DNA from: DASQFI01 sp035633215
Lineage (GTDB): Bacteria; Acidobacteriota; Vicinamibacteria; Vicinamibacterales; SCN-69-37
Length of the DNA: 64,000 nucleotides
Direction: 5' to 3'
Assembly (NCBI GenBank): GCA_035633215.1
Contig: DASQFI010000007.1
Coordinates: 183,902 to 247,901 of the forward strand
Shown one piece after another: positions 28,586 through 37,016 of this stretch. Numbering within the stretch: position 1 is the stretch's first letter; each line of letters starts with the position of its first letter. Under the pieces are notes generated by a model, which was given only the letters and a program-made list of their open reading frames with translations, was not told the DNA's origin and ran no database searches. A program made the position numbers and the translations under genes.

Positions 28586-29440
28586 GTGCAGGCCATCCGC
28601 CGCGCAAAAAAAACGGTCGATATCGTCATCTTCCGGTTTGACCGCACGGAGCTCGAAAAGGCCCTGGAGGCCGCGGCGGCGAAGGGGGTCGCCGTCCGCG
28701 CGCTCATCGCCCACACCAACCGCGGCGGCGAGAAGAACCTGCGGAAGCTCGAGCTCCGACTCCTCGCAATGGGCGTGACGGTCGCGCGCAGCGGCGACGA
28801 TCTCGTGCGGTACCACGGCAAAATGATGATCGTCGACGACGCGCAGCTGTACGTCTTGGCGTTCAACTACACCAAGCTGGACGTCGAGAAGAGCCGCAGC
28901 TTCGGTGTGGTGACGCGGAACGCGGGCCTCGTCAAGGAGGCCAAGGCGCTGTTCGAGGCCGACGCGACCCGGCAGCCCTACAGCCCGGGACACAAGAGGT
29001 TCGTCGTCAGCCCGGAAACCTCGCGCAAGCTGTTGTCCGACTTCCTCAAACGCGCCAAGAAACAACTGCTCATCTATGACGACAAGATCACGGACAAGCT
29101 CATTCTGCGCCTCCTGCAGGAGCGGGCGAAAGCCGGCGTCGAGATCCGCGTGATCGGAAAGATCGACAAGTCCGCCGAGTCCGTCCATTGCTGCAAGCTG
29201 GCAGACCTGAGGCCCCACGTGCGGGCGATCGTGCGGGACGGCCAGCAGGCGTTCGTGGGCAGCCAGAGCCTGCGCAAGCTGCAACTCGACAACCGCCGCG
29301 AGATCGGCGTGATCGTCAACGACTCGCGCATCGCGAAGCGGATTCAGTCGGTGTTCGAGGCCGATTGGGCGCAGTCAGTCCCCAAGAAAGTCGAGAAAGC
29401 GGCGGAAGAAGCTATTTCGGCGGCTGCCGCCGCAAAATAA
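28586..29440 (+). CDS. Phospholipase-D-like domain protein, possible non-ATG start
   Basis: 284 residues from GTG at 28586. The frame continues upstream as KLIVQPDDGLTPLV, typical of this family's N-terminus, to an ATA at 28544 overlapping the previous TAA, with no ATG/GTG/TTG in between. One intact HKD motif is seen (YHGKMMIVDDA, near residue 85), plus a degenerate second half (RDGQQAFVGSQSLRKLQ) without His or Lys. Paired cysteines (HCCKL) and a C-terminal Ala-rich tail are present. It may be a single-HKD enzyme dimerising to form an active site, or a non-catalytic nuclease/lipase-like protein. Its 3' end overlaps a convergent phosphoesterase gene. Confidence 0.85.
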   Translation: MQAIRRAKKTVDIVIFRFDRTELEKALEAAAAKGVAVRALIAHTNRGGEKNLRKLELRLLAMGVTVARSGDDLVRYHGKMMIVDDAQLYVLAFNYTKLDVEKSRSFGVVTRNAGLVKEAKALFEADATRQPYSPGHKRFVVSPETSRKLLSDFLKRAKKQLLIYDDKITDKLILRLLQERAKAGVEIRVIGKIDKSAESVHCCKLADLRPHVRAIVRDGQQAFVGSQSLRKLQLDNRREIGVIVNDSRIAKRIQSVFEADWAQSVPKKVEKAAEEAISAAAAAK

Positions 29441-30338
29441 TGCCGGAATCGACGATCTGGCCGGAGCGCGAGATCGTGTTGAAGTACAGCTGGTCCCCGT
29501 CGATCTCGCACACCATGAACGCGTAGTCGGTGTCGAAGCCCCGGGCCGTGAGCGGCGACTTCGGATCGATGTCCCCCGACCGGAGCTGCCCGCCCGAGCC
29601 CGCCACGAAATAGACGATGCCCTTCTGCGGCTTCGTGCGCTCATAGAAATGATCGTGGCCGGTGAAGACGACGCTGACGTTGTGCTGGACGAACAGCGGC
29701 TCAAGCGTGTCGCGCAGGCGCAGGTCCGATCCGTGCCGCCCGCCGGACGAGTACAGCGGATGATGGAAAAATGGGATCTTCCAGTCCTCGTTCGATCCCT
29801 TCAACTCCCCCTCGACCCACTTGATCTGCTCGGGTTCCGGGTACGAGCTTTCGAGCGCGAGGAACTTGACGCTCTGTTTGGGCCCTTTGAAGGAGTAGTA
29901 CCGCTTGGCGTCCATGTTGAAGAGCGCGTACCGGCTCTGGTTCGGATCGTCGTGATTGCCCAGCGACGCGTAGAACTTCACCTTGCGATCGAGCAGCGGT
30001 TTGTACGGGATCTCGAACTTCTGCTCGAAGTCCTGCGGCCGCTCCGATCCATAAAGGTTGTCTCCGACGAGAATCACCAGCTCGTACGGAAATTTCTGCT
30101 GCAGTTTGTCCATCTGCTCGGCCAGCTGGTACTGCTGCTTCGACGCCGTGCCGAAGTCGCCGAGCACCGCGAACTTCAGCGTGCCGGCCTTGTTGGGCAG
30201 CGCAACCGGCGCGTCGGCCTTCGATTGCGGGGCGACGACCGCCGCCGGGCCCGCAGGCGTCGACTGCCCGGACATCGCGCAGGCGATCGCGAGGTTGAGG
30301 ATCAGCAGGCTGGCGAGCGCCGCTCGGCGAGTCCACAT
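29412..30338 (-). CDS. Secreted metallophosphoesterase (purple acid phosphatase-like)
   Basis: 308 residues with signal peptide (LASLLILNLAIACAMSGQ). The calcineurin-like metal site is complete: FAVLGDFGTA (D), ILVGDNLYG (GDN), SLGNHDDP (GNHD), FFHHPLYSSG and FTGHDHFYER (GHxH). Such enzymes hydrolyse phosphate mono- or diesters outside the cytoplasm. The upstream gene (30343-30993) lies 4 bp away on the same strand. Confidence 0.9.
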   Translation of the reverse strand: MWTRRAALASLLILNLAIACAMSGQSTPAGPAAVVAPQSKADAPVALPNKAGTLKFAVLGDFGTASKQQYQLAEQMDKLQQKFPYELVILVGDNLYGSERPQDFEQKFEIPYKPLLDRKVKFYASLGNHDDPNQSRYALFNMDAKRYYSFKGPKQSVKFLALESSYPEPEQIKWVEGELKGSNEDWKIPFFHHPLYSSGGRHGSDLRLRDTLEPLFVQHNVSVVFTGHDHFYERTKPQKGIVYFVAGSGGQLRSGDIDPKSPLTARGFDTDYAFMVCEIDGDQLYFNTISRSGQIVDSGIILRRQPPK

Positions 30339-30342
30339 AACG

Positions 30343-30993
30343 TCACTTTCCGGGGAGCGCGTCGATGATGAAGTCCGCGATGATGTGCGCGTGCGGATCG
30401 AGCAGGATCAACTGCTCGCTCACGAAGCGATACTCGAGCCCCTCCGGCAGCTTCGGCAGCGTCTGCAACACCTCAGGCGGCATCGTGGTGAGCGGAAACT
30501 CGTCGGGATAGCGCTGGTTGACCTTGATCGCGATCGGCTTGACGTTCTCGTCCATGATCGACGCCCGCAACTGCTTGCCATCCGACCCGGCGAACACCCT
30601 GGCGAGCAGCCGCTTCACGAGCGCCGTCATCTCCGGCGTGAAGATGTCGCCGCGCTGCGCGCCTGCGCGCGCACTCTGAATGAGCGTGCCCAGGGCCCGC
30701 TGGCTCTGATCGATCTGTTTGGGCGTCGCTTCCTTGGGCAGTGGCGGCAGTGTCGCTTCGGCCTTCTGATGTACGGCGACGTAGGCCTTGACGCGCTCCA
30801 TGAAGTCCGCGAAGACCTTCGCCTGCAGATCGGCGGGTTGCGCCTTTGGCGCCGGCTGCTGCACGCCTCCGCGCGGCTGCGCCCGCTCGTCCCAGCCGGA
30901 ATGGGTCCGGGCCGGCGCGACGGCCATGCCCGCCGCCATCGCGAGCGCCGCGCCGAACAATCCAACCGCTGGTGTCCGCGCTGAGTTGGCCAC
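30343..30993 (-). CDS. Exported protein of unknown function
   Basis: 216 residues from GTG at 30993, with GGGAGAG upstream. The N-terminus MANSARTPAVGLFGAALAMAAGMAVAP is a likely signal peptide. The mature part is helical (VFADFMERVKAYVAVHQKAEATL, ALVKRLLARVFAGSDGKQLRASIMDENVKPIAIKVNQRYPDEFPL) and ends with a strand-rich segment (LEYRFVSEQLILLDPHAHIIADFIIDAL). No known family is recognised. It precedes the secreted phosphoesterase by 4 bp and may act in the same pathway. Confidence 0.75.
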   Translation of the reverse strand: MANSARTPAVGLFGAALAMAAGMAVAPARTHSGWDERAQPRGGVQQPAPKAQPADLQAKVFADFMERVKAYVAVHQKAEATLPPLPKEATPKQIDQSQRALGTLIQSARAGAQRGDIFTPEMTALVKRLLARVFAGSDGKQLRASIMDENVKPIAIKVNQRYPDEFPLTTMPPEVLQTLPKLPEGLEYRFVSEQLILLDPHAHIIADFIIDALPGK

Positions 30994-31157
30994 TGGCTCT
31001 CCCTTCCGCGATCACATTTCTGGTCAATCCTCAGTCGCCGAGGAACGCCGACGCCGGCACGGCGCAAAGGCAGGGCCGTTTGCCCAGTCACGCGCCAACG
31101 TGGGAGCGGCACGACTCAGTGTGTGGCCCCGGCGTACCCGCTGGCCCACGATGACGC

Positions 31158-31373
31158 GTGATACATGTGTCAAAGAGCAAAGGGCGTACCGAAAGCCCTG
31201 CAGACAAGCCGCCGTCGAAGGGCGCGACCTTCGGCGCCGACACCCCGCTCGAGCGACCGGCGCAACCGGAAGAGATCGCGCCGGCGTACGTCTTCGTCGC
31301 TTCGAATGCCGATTCGAGCTACATCACCGGAGAGGTGCTGACGCTGCTTGGTGGTGGAACGACAGCGGCTTAG
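31158..31373 (+). pseudogene. C-terminal remnant of a short-chain dehydrogenase
   Basis: The reading frame from GTG at 31158 encodes only about 50 recognisable residues: FGADTPLERPAQPEEIAP, AYVFVASNADSSYITGEVLTLLGG, the C-terminal end of YhdF/YdaD-type SDR oxidoreductases. The Rossmann nucleotide-binding N-terminus and catalytic Tyr-Lys region are absent, with an in-frame stop just upstream. It is a relic. A period-7 inverted array follows at once. Confidence 0.75.
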
Positions 31374-31374
31374 G

Positions 31375-31455
31375 GAAAGTCAAAACGCAAAAAGGCAGAA
31401 GGCAAAATTCCTGCAAAGTTCTTGCCTTGTGCCTTTTGACGTTTGCCTTTGCGTT
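31375..31455. repeat. Inverted pair of period-7 (GGCAGAA/TTGCCTT) arrays
   Basis: The left array around 31379-31412 (AAAAAGGCAGAAGGCA) is the reverse complement of the right array around 31422-31455 (TTGCCTTGTGCCTTTTGACG), with about 12 bases between. It lies directly after the SDR remnant. Confidence 0.75.
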
Positions 31456-31458
31456 GTG

Positions 31459-31605
31459 CTACCCGAACAACGTCACGATTGCCAGGAGCAACCCGGCGCC
31501 GGCGAGACTAAGTCCGACCGTCCGGATCAACAAACCAACCAGCAACTGGCCAGGTCTGGGCGACGCAGCCGTCGCAACTACAGTGGCAGGAACTCCGTCC
31601 GTCAT
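31459..31605 (-). CDS. Candidate 48-residue membrane protein
   Basis: ATG at 31605 (a GTG one codon earlier is alternative) to TAG at 31459. The first 18 residues are polar (MTDGVPATVVATAASPRPG); the rest forms one hydrophobic span (QLLVGLLIRTVGLSLAGAG followed by LLLAIVTLFG). A GAGGAGG ribosome-binding site lies 10 bp before the GTG. It is antisense to nothing else. Codon use seems coding-like, but no homologue is known to me. Confidence 0.5.
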   Translation of the reverse strand: MTDGVPATVVATAASPRPGQLLVGLLIRTVGLSLAGAGLLLAIVTLFG

Positions 31606-31830
31606 CACGCAGTCAACGCCTCCTCGCGATTCTTGTTTGGATCGCTTGACTCCCTATGGAGCAAGCTCCATGCCGGGGAGATTCCGAGGGAAATCCATCG
31701 ACCTCGACCGCGAGCCGCTCTTTTTTACGCGGGGCACTATCAGATGCACCCGCGACTGACTAACTATCGGATCAATGCGTCAGGAAACTGTACTGGTCTG
31801 GTTGAAGAATCTTGCGTGAGCGTCGTTTTT

Positions 31831-33285
31831 TTAGAGCGCCTGCACTGCCGCCGCGAGCCGCCCATCCGCCGTCGCCAGCGACCCCCTCGCGCCTGAGACG
31901 ACCTCTCCGTCGGCCGCCAGGCGCGCCTCGGAGTGCCCAAGCGCCCGTTTGACCACGTCCGGTGCGGGGCCGCCGAGCGTCTTTCGGACCGCGATGAAGT
32001 GCTCGGGGCTGAGGATCGACATGAGCGCGGTTTCGTCGAGACGAATCTCGCGCCCGAGCACCTCCCCCGACACCCGGACCAGCAGGTCCGAGAGCCTGGC
32101 ATCGGGATGCGCTTCCCGGCCCCGAATGAGGCGGCCAGCAATCTGATGAGCCGTGCCGAACGGCACACCGTGTTCGCGGACCAGGGTGTCGGCCAGTTCG
32201 GTCACCGTGACCCACCCTGAATGGGCCCGTTCGCGCATCCGATCGACCGCCAGGTCAGCGCCGGCCACCGTCACCGCGACGAGCATCAGGGCACGCGCCG
32301 CGTCGGTGAACACCGATGCGACGAGCGGCTGGAGGTCATCTTCGGTGTCGACGATGTCCCCGAAGGGGGTGTTGTGAACCGCGGTCGGCAGCGCGGTCGC
32401 CTGGCCCAGGGCCCTCGAGAGGAGCGCGCGGGCGTGCTCGAGCGCGGACGGGTTTCGCTTCTGCGGCATGATGCTGCTCGTCTGCACGAGGCCATCCGCC
32501 AGCCGCAAATAACCGACTTCGCTGGTGCACCACAACAGCATGTCCTGAACGAACCGTCCCACGCCCGCCACCGCGACGGCGGTTGCCGCGGCGCCCTCGA
32601 GCAAATAGTCGGCGGCCGCGATGCTGCCGTAGGTGTTGCCGGTCGGAGCATCGAAGCCGAGCAGGTCGCTCGTGCGCACCCGGTCGATCGGAAATCCGGT
32701 GCCGGTGATTGCGCACGCGCCGAGCGGACATCGATTCGCGGTCCGGAAAGCCGCCAGGAACCGGGCGTCGTCGCGCTCCAATTGTTCGACGACGGCAAGC
32801 AGGTAGTGTGCAACCGACGTGGGCTGGGCCGGCTGGGTGTGCGTGTGCGCCGGGAAGATCGTCGTCACGTGCTTTTCAGCCAGGTCCAGAAGCGATCGGC
32901 GCAACTCCAGGATCGCTTCCATCAGGACCAGCAGGAACTCCCGCACCCGCATCCGATAGAGCGTCATGTCGATGTCGTTCCGGCTGCGCGCGGTGTGAAG
33001 CCGTCCGGCGACCTCGCGGCCGCACGAGGCGGCCACCAATCGATCGACATGAAAGAACAGGTCCTCGGACGTGCCGTCGAAGGGCGTCGCGCGAATGGCA
33101 TCGAGATCGATCCGGTCGAGCGCATCGCGAAGCCGGCGGGCGTCTTCGATTGGGACAATCCGGGTCTCGGCGAGCATGGTGAGATGCGCGCGATGGATCG
33201 CCATCAGCGGGACCAGGAACAGCGTCTTTGCGTCCTCGAAGTTCTCGTTCAACACGAGCCGGATGTATTCAGGAGAAAACGCCAT
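31831..33285 (-). CDS. argH: Argininosuccinate lyase-family enzyme
   Basis: 484 residues. ArgH splits argininosuccinate to arginine and fumarate. The family motifs are present: HTARSRNDIDMT, THTQPAQPTSVAHYLL, and the signature SSIMPQKRNPSALEHAR (fumarase/aspartase superfamily GSSxMPxKxN). The N-terminus MAFSPEYIRLVLNENFEDAK is somewhat divergent. The neighbour, 3 bp upstream, is a ROK transcription factor, and no other arginine gene is near, so a catabolic lyase paralogue cannot be excluded. Confidence 0.85.
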   Translation of the reverse strand: MAFSPEYIRLVLNENFEDAKTLFLVPLMAIHRAHLTMLAETRIVPIEDARRLRDALDRIDLDAIRATPFDGTSEDLFFHVDRLVAASCGREVAGRLHTARSRNDIDMTLYRMRVREFLLVLMEAILELRRSLLDLAEKHVTTIFPAHTHTQPAQPTSVAHYLLAVVEQLERDDARFLAAFRTANRCPLGACAITGTGFPIDRVRTSDLLGFDAPTGNTYGSIAAADYLLEGAAATAVAVAGVGRFVQDMLLWCTSEVGYLRLADGLVQTSSIMPQKRNPSALEHARALLSRALGQATALPTAVHNTPFGDIVDTEDDLQPLVASVFTDAARALMLVAVTVAGADLAVDRMRERAHSGWVTVTELADTLVREHGVPFGTAHQIAGRLIRGREAHPDARLSDLLVRVSGEVLGREIRLDETALMSILSPEHFIAVRKTLGGPAPDVVKRALGHSEARLAADGEVVSGARGSLATADGRLAAAVQAL

Positions 33286-33288
33286 TGG

Positions 33289-34455
33289 TCAAGGAGTCTC
33301 CGGTGACCGCCGGGATCGAGCGCGTTTGACCCCGCCGGAGAGACCGCCCGGACTGCCGGCGATGGCGAGGAGATGCGCTTCGGCGACCTCCATGGCCGCG
33401 TACACGCTGCCGAAGACCGCGGCCTCGTCGCCGAGTGCCGAGAGCTCGAGCGCGGGCGCGGGCGGGACGATGCGCGAGACGACCTCCCGGACGCGACCGA
33501 GGAAGTCGCCTGCGGCCGGCCCCGAGACGCCGCCGAAAATCACCAGACCCGGATCCAGAATCGCGACGATGTTCGCCACGGCCGCACCCACCAGGACGGC
33601 CAGCTCCTCCGTGATCGCGCCGTTGACCGTCTTCACTCGGCTGCCCAGATAGCCGGCTGGTCCGTGGTCGACTTCCCATTCCCGGTAGTCGAGGGTCAGC
33701 CGACCGATCCCGCCCGCGAACGACTGCTGGCCACGGTGGAGGCGTCCGCCGAGGACGACGCCGGCGTCGACGCCGGCGCCCAGACCGACGAACACGAAGT
33801 CTGTCGCGTCTTTGGCGGCGCCCCGCCATCGTTCGCCGAGGGCCGCCATGTTCGCATGGTTGTCGATCTGCACCGGCGCGCGAAACCGCGCCTGCACGCG
33901 ATCGGCGAGCGGGACGTCGTTCCACCCCGCGAGAGTCGGGCGGTCGGACACCCGGGCGGCGGTCATGTCAGCCGCGCCGGGCGTCCCGATCCCGATGGCG
34001 AAGAGCTTCCTCGGATCCCGCCCCGCGCCGCGAACGACCGTATCGATGCCTTCCAGGAGCTGATGGATGGTCTCGTCGCAGGAGTGGGCCCGGGTCCGCG
34101 CCTCGTGTCGGGCCACGACCCGGCCCTGCAGGTCCGCGAGCGCGAACCGGACGACCGTGAAGCCCAGGTCCACCCCCACCAGGCACCCGAACTCGGCGTT
34201 GAACTCGAGAAGGAGCGGGGGCCGCCCACCCTTCGACGCGCCAATCCCTATTTCTCGAAGCAGGCCGGTCTCACCTACCAACTCTTCGACGAGTGCCGAT
34301 ACTGTCGGTGGTGAGAGTCGTGTGCGCTTGGCCAGGTCGGCGCGCGAGATGGGACCGAACTGGCGGATCGATTCGAGGAGGCGCTGCCGGTGCAGCCGTC
34401 GCGTGTTGACCGCGCCGGTGTCGGGTCCGGACACGAAGACCGGATGCTGAGACAC
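33289..34455 (-). CDS. ROK-family transcriptional regulator lacking kinase residues
   Basis: 388 residues from GTG at 34455; an ATG at 34545 would add 30 residues but leave only 36 bp to the divergent gene. A winged helix (LLESIRQFGPISRADLAKRT, LSPPTVSALVEELV) precedes an actin-like ROK fold (GVDLGFTVVRFALADLQG, IGIGTPGAADM, GLGAGVDAGVVLGGRLHRG, LVIFGGVSG). The kinase-type ENDAN motif reads DNHAN, without the catalytic Asp, and the Cys-rich zinc motif is missing (DHGPAGYLGS). It is thus a sugar- or metabolite-responsive repressor rather than a kinase. It is coupled to argH; the AT-rich gap 34456-34581 (TTAATTCGATTGGCGAAC) probably holds promoter and operator. Confidence 0.85.
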   Translation of the reverse strand: MSQHPVFVSGPDTGAVNTRRLHRQRLLESIRQFGPISRADLAKRTRLSPPTVSALVEELVGETGLLREIGIGASKGGRPPLLLEFNAEFGCLVGVDLGFTVVRFALADLQGRVVARHEARTRAHSCDETIHQLLEGIDTVVRGAGRDPRKLFAIGIGTPGAADMTAARVSDRPTLAGWNDVPLADRVQARFRAPVQIDNHANMAALGERWRGAAKDATDFVFVGLGAGVDAGVVLGGRLHRGQQSFAGGIGRLTLDYREWEVDHGPAGYLGSRVKTVNGAITEELAVLVGAAVANIVAILDPGLVIFGGVSGPAAGDFLGRVREVVSRIVPPAPALELSALGDEAAVFGSVYAAMEVAEAHLLAIAGSPGGLSGGVKRARSRRSPETP

Positions 34456-34581
34456 AGCGTCGAAATGACTACTTAATTCGATTGGCGAACAAAGTCCAAA
34501 GGTAGTCGCAGCCCCCGGACCTGTCAAGCGATCGCGCAGCGACATGCCGTAGACTGCTTAAAGAACAAGAAGAACAACACG

Positions 34582-36981
34582 ATGGCCCCACGTCCGACCC
34601 TTCGCGCTCGCAACAGACGTGCCGTGCGACCGGTACGAAAGTTCCGTGTGCTCCTCGCGCGGCCGAAGCCGGGCTGGTTCCGTATCGGCGTGATGGTCGT
34701 GGGCGTCGGCCTGCTCGCGGTCGTGGTCACGCTGGGGTTCTTCTGGGTGCGGTACGGCCGCATCATCGACGCGCGGTTCGGCAGCGAGCAGCGCACGGCC
34801 CCGCGGATCTTCGGCCGGCCGTTCGAGCTCGAGGCCGGCCGCGGCCTGACTCCGGGACAGCTCGTCCAGCGGCTCAACGACATCGGGTACGCGGAGCGTC
34901 AAAAGGTCACGCAACCCGGCGAGTTCTCGGTGGCGGGACTTTCGGTGATGCTGATGACGCGTCCGGAGGCCCCCAGCAAGCCGCATACCTATCGCGTCGA
35001 TTTTTCGAAGAGCGGGGCGCCGTCGTCGAGAGCGTCTCGACCAGATAGCTCATCGGTCGTCTCGAAAATCCTCGCCGACGGCGGGGCGGCGGTGAAGAGC
35101 ATCACGCTCGAAGCGCCGATGCTCGCGGCGCTCGCGCCGGGTGAAAAGCGTCGCCTGGTGCCGCTCGCGAGCATCCCGCGTCACGTGGTCGACGCGATCC
35201 TCACAATCGAGGACCGGCGTTTCTACGAACACCCCGGCATCGATCCCGTACGTATGTTTGGCGCGCTGGTCACCAATCTGCGCGGCGACCGTCCGTATCT
35301 CGAAGGCGCCAGCACGATCACGCAGCAAATCATCAAGAACTTCTTCCTCACCCCGGACAAGAGCTACACGCGCAAGGTGCAGGAACAGTTCATGGCGGTG
35401 GTCCTCGAATCGCGGTTCAACAAGGACCAGATTCTCGAGCTCTACCTCAACGATGTCGTCCTCGGCCAGCGTGGGCCGTTCGAGATTCATGGCGTCGCCG
35501 AAGCGGCGCGCATCTTCTTCGGCAAGGACATCCGCAACGTCACGCTCGCCGAGTCGGCGACGATGGCCGGACTGATCCAGTCGCCGTCCGTGCTGTCGCC
35601 GTTCAGGAATCCCGACCGCGCACGGGAGCGACGCAACGTCGTCCTGAAGGAAATGGCGGACGTGGAGGTCATCACGCGGGAGGAGGCGGTTCGGACGTCC
35701 AAGGAGCCGCTGCGCGTGGCGACGCGCGCGCTCGAGAACGAAGCGCCGTACTTCGTCGATTTCGTCAGCAAGCAGGTCAGCGAGAACTTCAGCGGGCTCC
35801 TCAAGCGCGACCGGGCAGTGGACGTCTATACGACGCTCGATCTGCACCTGCAGCGATTTGCCCAGGAGGCGGTGGACGAAGGGATCGCGCAGGTCGACAA
35901 GGTGCTCGCGAAGCGCAAGAAGGGCCAGGCGCAGGTCGCGCTGGTGGCGGTGGACCCGACGACCGGCGAGATTCTGGCGCTCGTCGGCGGACGCGCTTAC
36001 AACCAGTCGCAGTTCAACCGCGCCGTCGCCGCGCAGCGCCAGCCCGGCTCGGCGTTCAAGCCCTTCGTGTACTTGGCGGCGTTCGAACAGACCGCCGCGG
36101 GGACCACGCATCTCACGCCGGCGACGATCGTGGCCGACGAACCGACGACGTTCGTCTTCGGCGAAAAGCCGTACGATCCCGCAAATTATCAGGGCGAATA
36201 CGACGGGCCGATCACGCTGCGGCGGGCCCTGGCGCTCTCGCGCAATGTCGTCGCCATCAAAGTGGCGGAAACTGCCGGGTACGAGAACGTCGCGGGGCTC
36301 TGGCGGCGGGTCGGCGTCGGCACGCCCGCCCAGCCGTACCCCTCGATTGCGCTCGGCGTCTTCGAGGTCTCGCCCCTCGAATTAACACAGGCGTACACGA
36401 TCTTCACCAATGGCGGCTCGATCCGTCCGCTTCAGGCGATCACACGCATCGTGGACAACGGCAACGAGACGGCGGTCCCGCCCCCGCCCCTGCGCCCCGT
36501 CACGCGGCCGGACGTGACCTATCTCGTCACCAACATGATGCGAAGCGTCATCAACGAGGGGACGGCCGCGAGCGTCCGGAGCTCGTTCTCGAATGACGCG
36601 GCCGGCAAGACGGGCACGACGAACGACCTGCGCGACGCCTGGTTCATGGGATTCACTCCGACCCTGCTGACCGCGGTGTGGGTCGGCTTCGATGACAATC
36701 AGCCGATCGGCCTGAGCGGATCGCAGGCCGCGCTCCCGATCTGGACGGGGTTCATGAGGCGCGCGCTGGCCGGCCGGCCGAACAAGTCGTTTGCCGCGCC
36801 GCCCGGTGTCATGTTCGTGGACATCGATCGCAGCAGCGGGAAAATCGCCAACTTCAACTGCCCGAGCGTAATGCGCGAAGCATTCCTGCCCGGCTCCGAG
36901 CCGACGGAGATCTGCGACATCCACGGAAACGGTCTGTTCTCCAGGCTCGGCGGCTTCTTCCGAAGGATCATCCGCCAATAG
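34582..36981 (+). CDS. Class A penicillin-binding protein (PBP1b-like transglycosylase/transpeptidase)
   Basis: 799 residues. It polymerises and crosslinks peptidoglycan. One membrane anchor (IGVMVVGVGLLAVVVTLGFFWV, about 35-56) precedes a UB2H-like domain, then a GT51 glycosyltransferase (ILTIEDRRFYEHPGIDPVR at about 210, GASTITQQIIKNFFL), then the transpeptidase with GSAFKPF (SxxK, about 489), SRN (about 553) and KTGTTND (KTG, about 675). The last ~50 residues contain a conserved-looking C-x-x...C pair (FNCPSVMREAFLPG, EICDIHG). All motifs are intact. The stop overlaps a possible ATA start of the next gene. Confidence 0.94.
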   Translation: MAPRPTLRARNRRAVRPVRKFRVLLARPKPGWFRIGVMVVGVGLLAVVVTLGFFWVRYGRIIDARFGSEQRTAPRIFGRPFELEAGRGLTPGQLVQRLNDIGYAERQKVTQPGEFSVAGLSVMLMTRPEAPSKPHTYRVDFSKSGAPSSRASRPDSSSVVSKILADGGAAVKSITLEAPMLAALAPGEKRRLVPLASIPRHVVDAILTIEDRRFYEHPGIDPVRMFGALVTNLRGDRPYLEGASTITQQIIKNFFLTPDKSYTRKVQEQFMAVVLESRFNKDQILELYLNDVVLGQRGPFEIHGVAEAARIFFGKDIRNVTLAESATMAGLIQSPSVLSPFRNPDRARERRNVVLKEMADVEVITREEAVRTSKEPLRVATRALENEAPYFVDFVSKQVSENFSGLLKRDRAVDVYTTLDLHLQRFAQEAVDEGIAQVDKVLAKRKKGQAQVALVAVDPTTGEILALVGGRAYNQSQFNRAVAAQRQPGSAFKPFVYLAAFEQTAAGTTHLTPATIVADEPTTFVFGEKPYDPANYQGEYDGPITLRRALALSRNVVAIKVAETAGYENVAGLWRRVGVGTPAQPYPSIALGVFEVSPLELTQAYTIFTNGGSIRPLQAITRIVDNGNETAVPPPPLRPVTRPDVTYLVTNMMRSVINEGTAASVRSSFSNDAAGKTGTTNDLRDAWFMGFTPTLLTAVWVGFDDNQPIGLSGSQAALPIWTGFMRRALAGRPNKSFAAPPGVMFVDIDRSSGKIANFNCPSVMREAFLPGSEPTEICDIHGNGLFSRLGGFFRRIIRQ

Positions 36982-37016
36982 CGTCCACCCTCTTTCGCGA
37001 CGCGACGATTCTCACG

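Noticed and set aside
30994..31157. tRNA or small RNA in the gap before the SDR remnant
   Set aside because: No cloverleaf or strong stem found by eye; sequence appears unstructured.
31606..31830. Further gene between the small ORF and argH
   Set aside because: No open frame with a ribosome-binding site; only a short palindrome ATGGAGCAAGCTCCAT near 31661, probably part of a promoter or terminator.
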